Positions 15,304 through 24,530 of a stretch of DNA of 64,000 bases are shown in pieces; within the stretch, counting starts at the first letter, position 1; each line of letters opens with the position of its first letter. The position numbers and the translations under genes are program-made. The notes below the pieces were generated by a model, which was not told the origin of the DNA, did not search any database, and was given only the letters and a program-made list of their open reading frames with translations. Source of the DNA: Xanthomarina gelatinilytica (lineage in GTDB: Bacteria; Bacteroidota; Bacteroidia; Flavobacteriales; Flavobacteriaceae); NCBI RefSeq assembly GCF_000348685.1, contig NZ_ANLA01000010.1:1-64000 (forward strand). Reading direction: 5' to 3'.

Positions 15304-17613
15304 ATGAAAGTATGCATTGCCGAAAAACCTAGTGTTGCCAGAGAAATTGCTTCCGTTCTTGGAGCAAATAATAAACATGATGGTTACTATGAAGGCAATG
15401 GTTATGCAGTAACTTATACATTTGGACATTTGTGCACACTCCTGGAGCCAAACGATTACAAACCACACTGGAAAAGCTGGGATTTAAACAATTTACCCAT
15501 GCTTCCAGAAAAATTTAAAACCAAGGTAGTTAGCAATTCGGGAATACAGAAACAATTTAAAATTGTTAAGAGCCTTTTTGATAAAGCTGAAGTCGTTATA
15601 AATTGTGGTGATGCTGGCCAGGAAGGTGAACTTATACAACGTTGGGTTTTAGATCAGGCCAACTATAAAGGCAAAGTACAGCGTTTGTGGATTTCTTCAC
15701 TAACTACCGAAGCCATTAAAGAAGGTTTTGAAAATTTAAAACCATCTGAAAAGTATGATAACCTGTATTATGCCGGTTTTTCCAGAGCTATTGGAGATTG
15801 GTTGTTAGGTATGAATGCTACCAGACTTTATACAGTAAAACATGGTGGCTACAAACAAGTGCTTTCTGTTGGGCGTGTGCAAACGCCTACGCTTGCTATG
15901 GTTGTCAACCGTTTTAAAGAGATAGAAAACTTTAAGCCACAACCTTATTGGGAATTACAGACCATGTATCGTAACACCTTGTTTGCTTATGAAGAAGGTC
16001 GTTTTACCAAGATGGAAGATGGCGAAGTTTTGGCTAACAAAGTCAAAGAACACGACTTTGAAATTGTTTCAATAGAAAAAAAGAAAGGAAAAGAATATGC
16101 ACCAAAACTCTTTGATTTAACGGGTTTACAAGTGTATTGTAATACGAAGTTTGGTTTCTCTGCAGATGATACTTTAAAAATAGTTCAGAAGTTATATGAA
16201 ATGAAAGTGGTTACCTATCCAAGAGTTGACACCACCTTTTTACCAAATGATGTGTATCCTAAAGTAGCTGGAATTCTTCAAAAACTGACTAATTATGCGA
16301 CTTTAACACAACCACTTTTAGGAAAGAAAATTAAAAAATCGGCTAAAGTATTTAACGATAAGAAGGTAACAGATCACCATGCCATTATTCCAACAGGTAT
16401 TCAAACCAATTTACAATACAATCAGCAACAGGTTTACGATATAATTGTAAAGCGTTTTATTGCTGTATTCTATCCAGATTGTGAGGTTTCAAACACAACT
16501 GTTATAGGTCAAGCAGCTGATGTTAACTTTAAAACCACAGGAAAAGAAATTCTGAAAAAAGGATGGCGAGAAGTTTTTGACACTTCGACTGCGCTCAGTG
16601 TGACAGAAAAAGAGAAGAAAGAAGCTGACATACTACCAACCTTTGTTAAAGGAGAAAAAGGACCACATGAACCAAGTTTTTTAGAAAAACAAACCAAACC
16701 ACCTAATCAATTTACTGAAGCTTCCCTCCTACGTGCTATGGAAACAGCAGGAAAACAGGTAGATGATGATGAACTACGCGATTTAATGAAGGAAAATGGT
16801 ATTGGAAGACCTTCCACAAGGGCCAACATTATTGAAACGCTTTTTAAGCGTCAGTATATCAAACGGAATAAAAAACAAATTCTACCAACAGTAACTGGCA
16901 TAGCATTAATAGATATCATACAAAACGATCTATTGAAATCGGCAGAATTAACCGGTTTGTGGGAAAAACAATTAAAGGACATAGAAAAAGGGGAATTCAG
17001 TGCCAGTCAGTTTATCATTAATATGAAAAAAATGGTGGATGACTTGGTGTATGAAGTACGAAGCGAAACCACCAGAGCGAACATTTCACAGGTAGCCATA
17101 GTGAAACACCGACAAGCTAAAAAAGAGCAAAAAAAGAAAGCTGGTTTGACAGCAGAAACCTGTCCCAAATGTCAAAAGGGAACCCTTTTAAAAGGAAAAT
17201 CGGCTTATGGTTGCAGTGCATACAAGGAAGGCTGTACGTTTATACTTCCGTTTAAGGTTTATGAAAAAAAAGTATCTGACAAGCAATTTTTAAGATTGCT
17301 CCAAAAAGGATCTACTGTCAATTTAAAAGGATTTAAAAAAGATGGTCAAGAAGTTGAAGGTTTGTTGAGATTTAACGACCTGTTCCAACTTGTTTTGGAA
17401 CCTAAGAAAACAAAGCTTAAAACTATTCCAGACACATTGGCTTGTCCTAAGTGCCAAAAAGGTACTGTAATTAAAGGTAAAACAGCTTATGGATGTTCAG
17501 CCTATAAAGATGGTTGCGATTTTAGGTTTTCATTCGATGATTTAAGAAAAAAAACTGGAGATAAAAAGTTAACCAAAGAGTTGGTTTATACCATTTTAAA
17601 ACAAGGTTTGTAA
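15304..17613 (+). CDS. topB: DNA topoisomerase III (type IA)
   Basis: 769 residues, larger than E. coli TopB (653). The N-terminal Toprim domain begins MKVCIAEKPSVAREIASVLG with acidic metal ligands (NCGDAGQEGE near 100). RVQTPTLAMVV follows, and the active-site Tyr is in TYPRVDTTFL (near 307). The C terminus carries two tandem four-Cys zinc-ribbon-like repeats (CPKCQKGT...YGCSAYKEGC near 616 and CPKCQKGT...YGCSAYKDGC near 715). It relaxes or decatenates single-stranded segments. Plus strand and monocistronic; it may equally be a chromosomal or a mobile-element type TopB, and nothing around it suggests mobility. Confidence 0.95.
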   Translation: MKVCIAEKPSVAREIASVLGANNKHDGYYEGNGYAVTYTFGHLCTLLEPNDYKPHWKSWDLNNLPMLPEKFKTKVVSNSGIQKQFKIVKSLFDKAEVVINCGDAGQEGELIQRWVLDQANYKGKVQRLWISSLTTEAIKEGFENLKPSEKYDNLYYAGFSRAIGDWLLGMNATRLYTVKHGGYKQVLSVGRVQTPTLAMVVNRFKEIENFKPQPYWELQTMYRNTLFAYEEGRFTKMEDGEVLANKVKEHDFEIVSIEKKKGKEYAPKLFDLTGLQVYCNTKFGFSADDTLKIVQKLYEMKVVTYPRVDTTFLPNDVYPKVAGILQKLTNYATLTQPLLGKKIKKSAKVFNDKKVTDHHAIIPTGIQTNLQYNQQQVYDIIVKRFIAVFYPDCEVSNTTVIGQAADVNFKTTGKEILKKGWREVFDTSTALSVTEKEKKEADILPTFVKGEKGPHEPSFLEKQTKPPNQFTEASLLRAMETAGKQVDDDELRDLMKENGIGRPSTRANIIETLFKRQYIKRNKKQILPTVTGIALIDIIQNDLLKSAELTGLWEKQLKDIEKGEFSASQFIINMKKMVDDLVYEVRSETTRANISQVAIVKHRQAKKEQKKKAGLTAETCPKCQKGTLLKGKSAYGCSAYKEGCTFILPFKVYEKKVSDKQFLRLLQKGSTVNLKGFKKDGQEVEGLLRFNDLFQLVLEPKKTKLKTIPDTLACPKCQKGTVIKGKTAYGCSAYKDGCDFRFSFDDLRKKTGDKKLTKELVYTILKQGL

Positions 17614-17644
17614 TTTGTTTTAAAAAACACAACAACCTCACCAT

Positions 17645-18814
17645 TTAAAAGGAAATATCCCATTGTAAGCGAAATCGCCATTCACTTGGGTTTTGCCCAT
17701 CAGCTCCTTGAAACGTAAAGTTGGTACATTCCATAGACAATTTGTTTCTATGTTCCTTAAAAAACCAATTAAAAACCATACCCAATTCTCTTTGGTAATT
17801 ATTGCCTATATCAACATCTGGTCTGTATTTTGTATAAATACCAGCAATTTCAAGAGGTTCTGGAACAAAACTCCACAAATTAGAAAAGAAATAACCTGCT
17901 TGAAAATAATGTCCAGAGAGCTTTCTTGTATTATCATTTACATTATCTTCTATAGTTTTTACATGAAACTCATTTTGCCAAGAAAAGCCTTTATATTTAA
18001 AAGCAGTTTCCACCAATGCCTGTTTTACATGATATTGTCCTGGAATACCTTGCTCATAGCCAAATAATTCTCCACCTCCAGATTGAGAAAAACGCGTGTA
18101 AGGGCTTCTATTGGTAGCTGCTGCCAAAGCAAGCAAGCCAGTAGGTTTGGTGTGATATTTTAAATCAGATCCAGTCATTTCCAATTCCCTACCAAACATG
18201 TTCCACTGTAAACGTCCCACATACATTAAATGTCCATCATCATTTTCTGTGGCACCTCTTCCAGCTCCAGTCAATATGGATATATGGTATGTAAAATCTG
18301 CCAAGGTTTGAGGAAACACTCGACCATAGAATTCAATACCTTGCTGTCTATCTAAAGTAAAAGGCCTATTAATAATAGATCGATCCACCATTTGTTGCTT
18401 TCCAGAAGAAATTACACGTTCTCGGTTATAGTACGTTTTCCATTGACCAACCTTGATTTTAAAAAAATCCCAACGTTCAATCATAATTCGAAAATCCAAT
18501 AAGTTACCTTGTGAAAGTTCGTATTCAAAAAAATATTTTAACCAAGGTTTATAGGCATGACCACCAATTTTTAAACGCGCTCTATTAATCTTGAACGTAG
18601 TTTGTTTTCCTTCATGAAAATCATCAATCGTTACTGGATTTTGGTCATTAGGTGTTGCAAACCTAAATTGTAATCTAGACTCTATATGTAGCAAATACTT
18701 ATTGTCTGCAGTACTAAATGCAAAGCCTTTATCTGTATACTTCACATTGATTTTACTTTCAGATATCGTGTCGTTTTGCGCTTTGGTTTGATTACTACCA
18801 AAAAATAACATCAA
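17645..18814 (-). CDS. Phosphate-selective porin O/P-like outer membrane protein
   Basis: About 389 residues; an OprO/OprP-type beta-barrel rich in aromatic alternating strands, starting after a signal region ending near SNQTKAQ and closing with an aromatic last strand (FRLQWDISF). The barrel pattern (KINRARLKIGGHAYKPWLKY, YHISILTGAGRG) is typical of the family. The first Met codons (TTG 18814, ATG 18811) leave a short hydrophobic segment. The same frame continues upstream with a perfect signal-peptide pattern (KKNSFIKTSILYITLLML) but no ATG/GTG/TTG, so the true start may be a rare codon near 18865. Substrate unknown. Confidence 0.85.
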   Translation of the reverse strand: MMLFFGSNQTKAQNDTISESKINVKYTDKGFAFSTADNKYLLHIESRLQFRFATPNDQNPVTIDDFHEGKQTTFKINRARLKIGGHAYKPWLKYFFEYELSQGNLLDFRIMIERWDFFKIKVGQWKTYYNRERVISSGKQQMVDRSIINRPFTLDRQQGIEFYGRVFPQTLADFTYHISILTGAGRGATENDDGHLMYVGRLQWNMFGRELEMTGSDLKYHTKPTGLLALAAATNRSPYTRFSQSGGGELFGYEQGIPGQYHVKQALVETAFKYKGFSWQNEFHVKTIEDNVNDNTRKLSGHYFQAGYFFSNLWSFVPEPLEIAGIYTKYRPDVDIGNNYQRELGMVFNWFFKEHRNKLSMECTNFTFQGADGQNPSEWRFRLQWDISF

Positions 18815-19013
18815 AAGTGTTATATATAATATACTTGTTTTAATAAAGCTGTTTTTTTTGCTAATATAATAATAACTCTTTTTTAAAACTTTTTAAATAC
18901 TATTTATTGATGTTAACTGAAATAAGGTCTTTAATGTAATTCCAAACAGCTTAAATCCCTTTATTTAATGCATGTATTCATAGAGTAAATAAAAATTAAT
19001 CTCATAACCCTGT

Positions 19014-19056
19014 TTGCGATTGAAATAATTTGCTATCTTTGCTAACCAAATGGTTA
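19014..19056 (+). promoter_or_regulatory. Promoter and palindromic operator of the TetR/efflux operon
   Basis: TTG (19014-19016), a 17-base spacer, then TATCTTTG (19034-19041), an exact -7 match. Immediately downstream, TAACCA-AA-TGGTTA (19043-19056) forms an inverted repeat over the expected start of transcription, 17 bases before the tetR ATG. This is a good candidate for autorepression. Confidence 0.7.
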
Positions 19057-19072
19057 AACTTTATAGTTAATT

Positions 19073-19687
19073 ATGACAAAGACTAAAGATAAAAACACTG
19101 AGGAACAGATATTAATGGCTGCTAAAGACGTCTTTCAAACCAAAGGAATGGATGGTGCCAGAATGCAGGAAATTGCAGATAAGGCTGGAATTAACAAAGC
19201 CATGCTACATTATTATTACCGAAGCAAACAATTGCTTTTTGAAGCTGTGTTTAAAAATGCCTTTTCTTTATTGGCTCCACAGCTCAATAAAATTTTGAAC
19301 GACAACTCTTCCATTGAAGATAAAGTGAAAAACTTTAGCTCCAATTACATTTCATTCATCATTAAGCATCCCTATTTGCCAAATTTCATCATTCAGGAAC
19401 TTAACAGAAATCCAGATTTCATTAAAAACATTCAGGAAAACAATAGCATCCTGAACATAGATAAGTTTAAGGCACAAGTAGCGCTGGAGGTTGAACAAGG
19501 AATCTTGAAACCAACCAAAGGCGATCAGTTGTTTATCAACATCCTGGCCTTGAACATATTTCCATTTGTTGCAAAACCTTTGGTTAAAGCATTTGTTAAA
19601 ACAGACGATCAAGGGTTTAAAAAACTTATGGAGCAACGTAAAACAGAAGTTTCAGAATTTATTATTCATTCCATAAAACAACATTAA
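19073..19687 (+). CDS. TetR/AcrR family repressor of the downstream efflux operon
   Basis: 204 residues. The N-terminal helix-turn-helix is clear (residues 10-55: EEQILMAAKDVFQTKG, then INKAMLHYYYRSKQLLF). The C-terminal helical ligand domain is similar in extent to that of E. coli CecR/YbiH. First gene of an operon continuing without gaps into tolC-, hlyD- and ABC-type genes, matching the cecR-ybhGFSR architecture of E. coli. It probably represses this operon through the palindrome at 19043-19056 and is released by a small hydrophobic or drug-like ligand. The ligand is unknown. Confidence 0.92.
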   Translation: MTKTKDKNTEEQILMAAKDVFQTKGMDGARMQEIADKAGINKAMLHYYYRSKQLLFEAVFKNAFSLLAPQLNKILNDNSSIEDKVKNFSSNYISFIIKHPYLPNFIIQELNRNPDFIKNIQENNSILNIDKFKAQVALEVEQGILKPTKGDQLFINILALNIFPFVAKPLVKAFVKTDDQGFKKLMEQRKTEVSEFIIHSIKQH

Positions 19688-19688
19688 G

Positions 19689-20942
19689 ATGAAAACAACA
19701 TGTAGCATCTTGATTTTCTTTTTAATAAGCACAATGGGCTGGTCTCAACAGCAAATAACGCTTGAACGCTGTTATGATTTGGTAACAGAAAATTACCCTT
19801 TGGCAAAACAAAAAGCCTTATTGGAAAATAAGAACGATTTGGAAATTGACGCTATAGAAACTGCCAAGTTACCACAGTTGCATCTGGATGCGCAGGCCTC
19901 ATACCTATCGGATGTAACACAGGTACCAATACCAAATAGCGGTATTGAGCCTCCAAACAACGATCAATATCGAGCAACCTTATCGGTTAATCAATTAATT
20001 TATCATGGTGGTTCCATAGAGGCTTCTTCCAAAGCAAAACAAGCACAGTTAAAAACACAGCAAAAAGAACTGGAAGTCACCTTGTATCAATTAAAACAAC
20101 AGGTAAACCAGCTCTATTTTTCCATTTTGCTTAACAATGAATCTTTTGATTTGCTCAAAGCAAAACAAACCCAATTGGAAAGTAAGTTACAGGAAGTGAA
20201 ATCTGGCATTAAACATGGTTCCATGCTTCCTTCTTCCGATAAAATACTTGAAGCCGAGTTGTTAAAAATCCAACAACAATTTTCTGAAATAAACAACAAC
20301 AAAACTGTATTGGTAGAAACCTTAGCTACATTAATAGGCAAACCCTTGGATGTTTCCACAGAGTTTCAAAAACCAGAAATTGCCATCAGTCTCACGCCTA
20401 CTGTACAGCGTCCGGAAATGGCCTTGTTTCAGTTAAAAAAAGAAGAAATAGAAAGTCAGGAACAACTTTTGCACAAAGAAAACATTCCCAAAGTACTTGG
20501 TTTTGCAACAGGAGGCATTGGAAATCCGGGATTGAACATGTTGGACAATTCCTTCGAGCCCTTTTATACCGTTGGCATTAAATTGAATTGGAATGTGTTT
20601 GATTGGAATTCAAACAAAAAGAAACGGGAGTCTTTGCTAATCAATAAAGATATTGTAGATAACGAAACCGAGATTTTTCAGCTAAACAACAACATACAAC
20701 TCAATCAGCATCAAAAGGAAATAGACAAGATTGCAGAACATATTGTTATAGACACAGAAATCATCACACTCCGTAAAGATGTGCTGTTGGCAACCGAGTC
20801 TCAATTAAGGCATGGTGTAATTACAGCATCTACTTACATTACCGAATTAACCAATTTATACGAAGCAGAAAACATGCTTATCACACACAACATTCAATTG
20901 GAATTAGCTAAAGCAAATTACAATATAACTCAAGGACATTAA
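19689..20942 (+). CDS. TolC-family outer membrane efflux protein
   Basis: 417 residues with a signal peptide (cleavage after MGWSQ). Two long helical repeats with heptad character (about 25-210 and 225-415) and the family's LxxQVNQLYFSILL and KLNWNVFDWNSNKK strand segments are visible. It forms the outer membrane channel and periplasmic tunnel for export. It starts 1 base after tetR stops and ends 2 bases before the HlyD-like gene, so the partners are likely translated together. Length is normal for the family. Confidence 0.93.
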   Translation: MKTTCSILIFFLISTMGWSQQQITLERCYDLVTENYPLAKQKALLENKNDLEIDAIETAKLPQLHLDAQASYLSDVTQVPIPNSGIEPPNNDQYRATLSVNQLIYHGGSIEASSKAKQAQLKTQQKELEVTLYQLKQQVNQLYFSILLNNESFDLLKAKQTQLESKLQEVKSGIKHGSMLPSSDKILEAELLKIQQQFSEINNNKTVLVETLATLIGKPLDVSTEFQKPEIAISLTPTVQRPEMALFQLKKEEIESQEQLLHKENIPKVLGFATGGIGNPGLNMLDNSFEPFYTVGIKLNWNVFDWNSNKKKRESLLINKDIVDNETEIFQLNNNIQLNQHQKEIDKIAEHIVIDTEIITLRKDVLLATESQLRHGVITASTYITELTNLYEAENMLITHNIQLELAKANYNITQGH

Positions 20943-20944
20943 AA

Positions 20945-21832
20945 ATGAAATATACACACAGCTATATATTAGGTTTTGCCATATTGACACTTATTTCCTG
21001 TGGTCAATCCAACGGAAAAGCAGATGGATATGGTAATTTTGAAGCAACAGAAATTACGGTTTCAGCAGAAAACAACGGCAAACTCATGCAGTTTGATGTT
21101 CAAGAAGGCAACAAACTGCAACAAAACACTTTTGTTGGTTATATAGATACTATTCCTTTAGCTTTAAAACGCGAACAGTTATTGGTCTCCAAGGATGTAG
21201 TTAGCAGCAAATCCAAAGGTGTGTTGTCTCAAATTGCTGTTTTAAAGGCAAAATTGAAGACAGCAAACACCAATAAAGAGCGAACAGAAAACCTGATTCG
21301 TGACCATGCTGGAACCCAAAAACAATTGGACGATATATTAGGTGAAATAGATGTGATAAATCAACAAATAAGAAGTGTTGAAATCCAAAATGCGCCTGTT
21401 GTAAATGAACTAAAAAGCATTGATGTTCAATTAAAGCAAATAGAAGACCAGATAGAAAAATGTAAAATCGTAAATCCAATTACAGGAACAGTACTAACAA
21501 AATATACCGAACCTAATGAAATTACAGCGTTTGGGAAACCTCTTTACAAAATAGCCGATTTAGAACATATGGAATTGCGTGTGTATGTTAGCGAAACCCA
21601 ATTGGCCAACTTAAAGATTGGTGAAGAAGTAACAGTAAAAATAGATGATAAGGATGATATGAAAGATTATCCTGGAACCATTACCTGGATTGCTTCGGAA
21701 GCTGAATTCACACCTAAAATCATTCAAACCAAAGAAGAGCGCGTTGCATTGGTATATGCCGTAAAAGTGACCGTTAAGAACGATGGTAGCCTTAAAATAG
21801 GCATGCCTGCCGAAATGTGGCTCAACAATTAA
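20945..21832 (+). CDS. HlyD-family periplasmic adaptor (YbhG-like)
   Basis: 295 residues with a lipoprotein signal (LTLISCGQ). The biotinyl-lipoyl-like hairpin halves are at about 35-70 (NGKLMQFDVQEGNKLQ) and 150-190 (KCKIVNPITGTVLTKY), separated by a coiled coil at about 80-150. A beta-barrel domain follows to the end. It bridges the inner-membrane ABC transporter and the TolC channel. Its position just after tolC and before the ABC genes corresponds to ybhG. The lipobox suggests it is lipid-anchored rather than held by a transmembrane helix. Confidence 0.92.
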   Translation: MKYTHSYILGFAILTLISCGQSNGKADGYGNFEATEITVSAENNGKLMQFDVQEGNKLQQNTFVGYIDTIPLALKREQLLVSKDVVSSKSKGVLSQIAVLKAKLKTANTNKERTENLIRDHAGTQKQLDDILGEIDVINQQIRSVEIQNAPVVNELKSIDVQLKQIEDQIEKCKIVNPITGTVLTKYTEPNEITAFGKPLYKIADLEHMELRVYVSETQLANLKIGEEVTVKIDDKDDMKDYPGTITWIASEAEFTPKIIQTKEERVALVYAVKVTVKNDGSLKIGMPAEMWLNN

Positions 21833-21858
21833 AAATCAACCCTTTAAATATTCATATT

Positions 21859-22371
21859 ATGAAAAAATCAATTTTATCTATTGCCATCTTGGCATTGCTT
21901 TTTACAAGTTGTAACAACAGTAAAAAAGAAACACAAAACACAGAACAAAACAATACAGAAGAAGTAGAGACTGTATCGCATGACAATCATGAGTCACATG
22001 AGACGCATGATGCACATTCTGCAATTAGCAACAACTGGATGGAAGAAATACAGTTGGACAATGGCAATAAATGGGTAGCCAATGAGGAAACCAATATAGG
22101 TGTTGAAAAAATGAAAGATATCCTAAAGACCCAACAAACAACCACCTTGGAGGGTTATCACCAATTAGCAAAAGAACTTACAGAAGCCAAAAACTATGTT
22201 ATAAAAGAATGTACCATGAAAGGACCATCTCACGACAATTTACATGTGTGGTTACTTCCATTGATGGAAAAAATTGATGCCCTTTCAGAAGTTGACAACC
22301 TGGAGGAAGCTTCAAAAATAAAAAACAGTATTCAGGAAAATGTAGAAGCTTACAATAGGTATTTTAAATAA
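21859..22371 (+). CDS. Histidine-rich lipoprotein within the efflux operon
   Basis: 170 residues from ATG 21859; a longer frame starting at 21817 overlaps the hlyD end and would bury the signal peptide. The lipobox is LLFTSCNN. After it comes an acidic/His-rich segment with HDNHESHETHDAHS (about residues 42-56), a likely Zn/Cu/Ni-binding tract. The helical C-terminal part contains further His (THLEGYHQ-like spacing, SHDNLHVW). Not a standard member of ybh-type operons. It could buffer a metal or a substrate in the periplasm for the transporter; function unproven. Confidence 0.82.
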   Translation: MKKSILSIAILALLFTSCNNSKKETQNTEQNNTEEVETVSHDNHESHETHDAHSAISNNWMEEIQLDNGNKWVANEETNIGVEKMKDILKTQQTTTLEGYHQLAKELTEAKNYVIKECTMKGPSHDNLHVWLLPLMEKIDALSEVDNLEEASKIKNSIQENVEAYNRYFK

Positions 22372-22387
22372 TTTAACAAAGCACACC

Positions 22388-22846
22388 ATGGAAAAACATG
22401 AATATCAAGTAGATATCACTTGGACACAAGACCGAAAAGGCACCATGTGTTCACCGGAATTGTACAACAAAGAAACTCAGGAATCCAACTGTTTGGAAGT
22501 AGCAACTCCACCAGAGTTCCCAAATGGCATGCCCCATATTTGGTCGCCAGAGCACTTGTTTACAGCAGCTGTTAGCAGTTGCTTAATGACCACTTTTTTA
22601 GCCATTGCTGAATATTCAAAATTGGAATTTATCAGTTTTAAGTGTCCATCAAAAGGTGTTTTGGAAAAAGTAGATGGCAAATTTGTAATGAGTGAAATTC
22701 ATGTATTTCCAGAGGTTGTTGTTTCAGACGAAAAGCAACGCGATCGTGCAGAACGTATTATCGAGAAATCTGAAAAAGCCTGTCTTATCTCAAATTCCAT
22801 TACCTCTAAGGTTGTTTTAGAATCTAAAGTCATTGTACAAAATTAA
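22388..22846 (+). CDS. OsmC/Ohr family protein
   Basis: 152 residues. The two cysteines of the OsmC fold are present: one in AVSSCLMTTFLA (near 62) and one in KACLISNSI (near 131), the usual spacing for thiol-dependent peroxidases of this family. It acts as a cytoplasmic organic hydroperoxide reductase or related thiol enzyme. It lies in the middle of the efflux operon between the His-rich lipoprotein and the first ABC ATPase, which suggests that the exported compound, or the stress that induces the operon, is oxidative. Some family members are not peroxidases. Confidence 0.9.
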   Translation: MEKHEYQVDITWTQDRKGTMCSPELYNKETQESNCLEVATPPEFPNGMPHIWSPEHLFTAAVSSCLMTTFLAIAEYSKLEFISFKCPSKGVLEKVDGKFVMSEIHVFPEVVVSDEKQRDRAERIIEKSEKACLISNSITSKVVLESKVIVQN

Positions 22847-22852
22847 AAGGCT

Positions 22853-23788
22853 TTGGGAATAACAGTTTCAAACATATCAAAATCTTATAAAGGAGTAAAA
22901 GCCTTACAGGATATTTCCTTTGAAGTAAAACCCAATGAGCTTTTTGGGCTCATTGGTCCAGATGGAGCAGGAAAAACAACGCTTTTTAGAATCCTCACTA
23001 CCTTATTGATAGCCGATAAAGGCCAAGCAAGTGTTGCTGGTTTTGATGTGTTGAAAGATTTTAAAGACATTAGGAAACATGTTGGGTATATGCCTGGAAG
23101 GTTCTCTTTATATCAAGATTTAACCGTTGAAGAAAACTTGGAATTCTTTGCGACCATTTTTGGGACTACCATAGAGGAAAACTACGATTTAATTAAAGAC
23201 ATTTACGTACAGATAGAACCGTTTAAAGACAGAAGAGCCGGAAAACTCTCTGGAGGCATGAAACAAAAACTGGCTTTGAGTTGTGCTTTAATACACAAAC
23301 CCAAAGTATTGTTTCTGGATGAACCTACAACTGGTGTGGATCCCGTTTCCAGAAAAGAATTTTGGGACATGTTAAAACGCTTGCAGCAAAAAAACATTAC
23401 CATATTGGTGTCTACACCATACATGGATGAAGCTGCCTTGTGCGATAGAATAGCTTTGATTCAAGATGGACAGATATTACAAATTGACACACCAGAGGCT
23501 ATTGTAAAACAATATCCTAAAACCATTTATAATGTAAGTGCCAACAACATGTATCAATTAATTAACAGTCTAAAGGACTATCAATATCAACATAGTGTGT
23601 ATCCTTTTGGAGAATTTGTGCATTACACAGATGTACGAAATGATTTTAAAATCAACGATTTAAAAATGTATTTGGAAGCTGAAAAACTTTTAAATATTAA
23701 AATAGAAAAAACCCAGGCTACCATTGAAGACAGTTTTATGGAATTGGCAAAATATCCAAACAGAACCTGCAAGCTTTCAAAAACCTAG
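22853..23788 (+). CDS. ABC transporter ATP-binding protein 1 (YbhF N-half-like)
   Basis: 311 residues with a full nucleotide-binding domain: Walker A GPDGAGKTT near 37, signature LSGGMKQKL near 138 and Walker B VLFLDEPTTGVD near 158. A C-terminal extension of about 90 residues follows. The start is TTG at 22853, preceded by AAAAGG; no ATG fits the conserved N terminus. E. coli YbhF fuses two such domains; here they are separate genes. It energises export with the second ATPase and the two permeases. Confidence 0.92.
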   Translation: MGITVSNISKSYKGVKALQDISFEVKPNELFGLIGPDGAGKTTLFRILTTLLIADKGQASVAGFDVLKDFKDIRKHVGYMPGRFSLYQDLTVEENLEFFATIFGTTIEENYDLIKDIYVQIEPFKDRRAGKLSGGMKQKLALSCALIHKPKVLFLDEPTTGVDPVSRKEFWDMLKRLQQKNITILVSTPYMDEAALCDRIALIQDGQILQIDTPEAIVKQYPKTIYNVSANNMYQLINSLKDYQYQHSVYPFGEFVHYTDVRNDFKINDLKMYLEAEKLLNIKIEKTQATIEDSFMELAKYPNRTCKLSKT

Positions 23789-23801
23789 TAGGGTTACAAC
23801 A

Positions 23802-24530
23802 ATGAAAAAAACCAACGTCATACAAGTAGAAGACTTAACCAAAATGTTTGGCGATTTTAAAGCTGTAAACGGCATTACTTTCGAAGTTAAAAAAGGAGAG
23901 ATTTTTGGTTTCCTTGGTGCCAATGGTGCCGGAAAAACCACTGCCATGAAAATGCTTATTGGTATTTCCATTCCAACTTCTGGAAAAGCACACGTAGCCG
24001 GTTTTGATGTGTTTACACAAGCTGAAGACATTAAAAAGAACATTGGTTACATGAGTCAGAAATTTGCGTTATACGACGATTTAACGGTTAAAGAAAACAT
24101 TAGCTTTTTTGGTGGCATTTATGGGTTAACAAAAGCTAGGATTAAAGAAAAAACCAAGGAACTTATTGAAGATTTGGGTTTGCAAGAGGTATCCAATCAA
24201 TTGGTTGGATCCTTGCCTTTGGGTTGGAAACAAAAAATATCCTTTTCCGTGGCTTTGTTGCACGAACCTAAAATTGTGTTTTTAGATGAGCCAACAGGTG
24301 GCGTGGATCCCATTACCAGAAGACAGTTTTGGGAAATGATTTACAAAGCAGCCCATGATGGCACAACCATTTTTGTTACCACACATTATATGGATGAAGC
24401 CGAGTATTGCGATAGGGTTTCCATTATGGTAAATGGAAAAATAGAAGCTTTAAATACCCCAAAAAAATTAAAAGAACAATTTCAGGTTGATAATATGAAC
24501 GATGTGTTTCTAAAATTAGCTAGAGGATGA
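23802..24530 (+). CDS. ABC transporter ATP-binding protein 2 (YbhF C-half-like)
   Basis: 242 residues from ATG 23802; upstream codons to 23724 overlap the previous gene and are not conserved-looking. Walker A is GANGAGKTT and Walker B is IVFLDEPTGGVD. The signature loop reads LPLGWKQ instead of LSGGQ, the same replacement seen in the second half of YbhF-type proteins, so the pair probably forms an asymmetric heterodimer with one degenerate site. It starts 13 bases after the first ATPase gene and overlaps the permease by 4 bases. Confidence 0.93.
   Translation: MKKTNVIQVEDLTKMFGDFKAVNGITFEVKKGEIFGFLGANGAGKTTAMKMLIGISIPTSGKAHVAGFDVFTQAEDIKKNIGYMSQKFALYDDLTVKENISFFGGIYGLTKARIKEKTKELIEDLGLQEVSNQLVGSLPLGWKQKISFSVALLHEPKIVFLDEPTGGVDPITRRQFWEMIYKAAHDGTTIFVTTHYMDEAEYCDRVSIMVNGKIEALNTPKKLKEQFQVDNMNDVFLKLARG

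Noticed and set aside
15304-17613. TopB as a sign of a conjugative element or island
   Set aside because: No relaxase, VirB/TraG or integrase genes are nearby; the neighbours are ordinary chromosomal genes.
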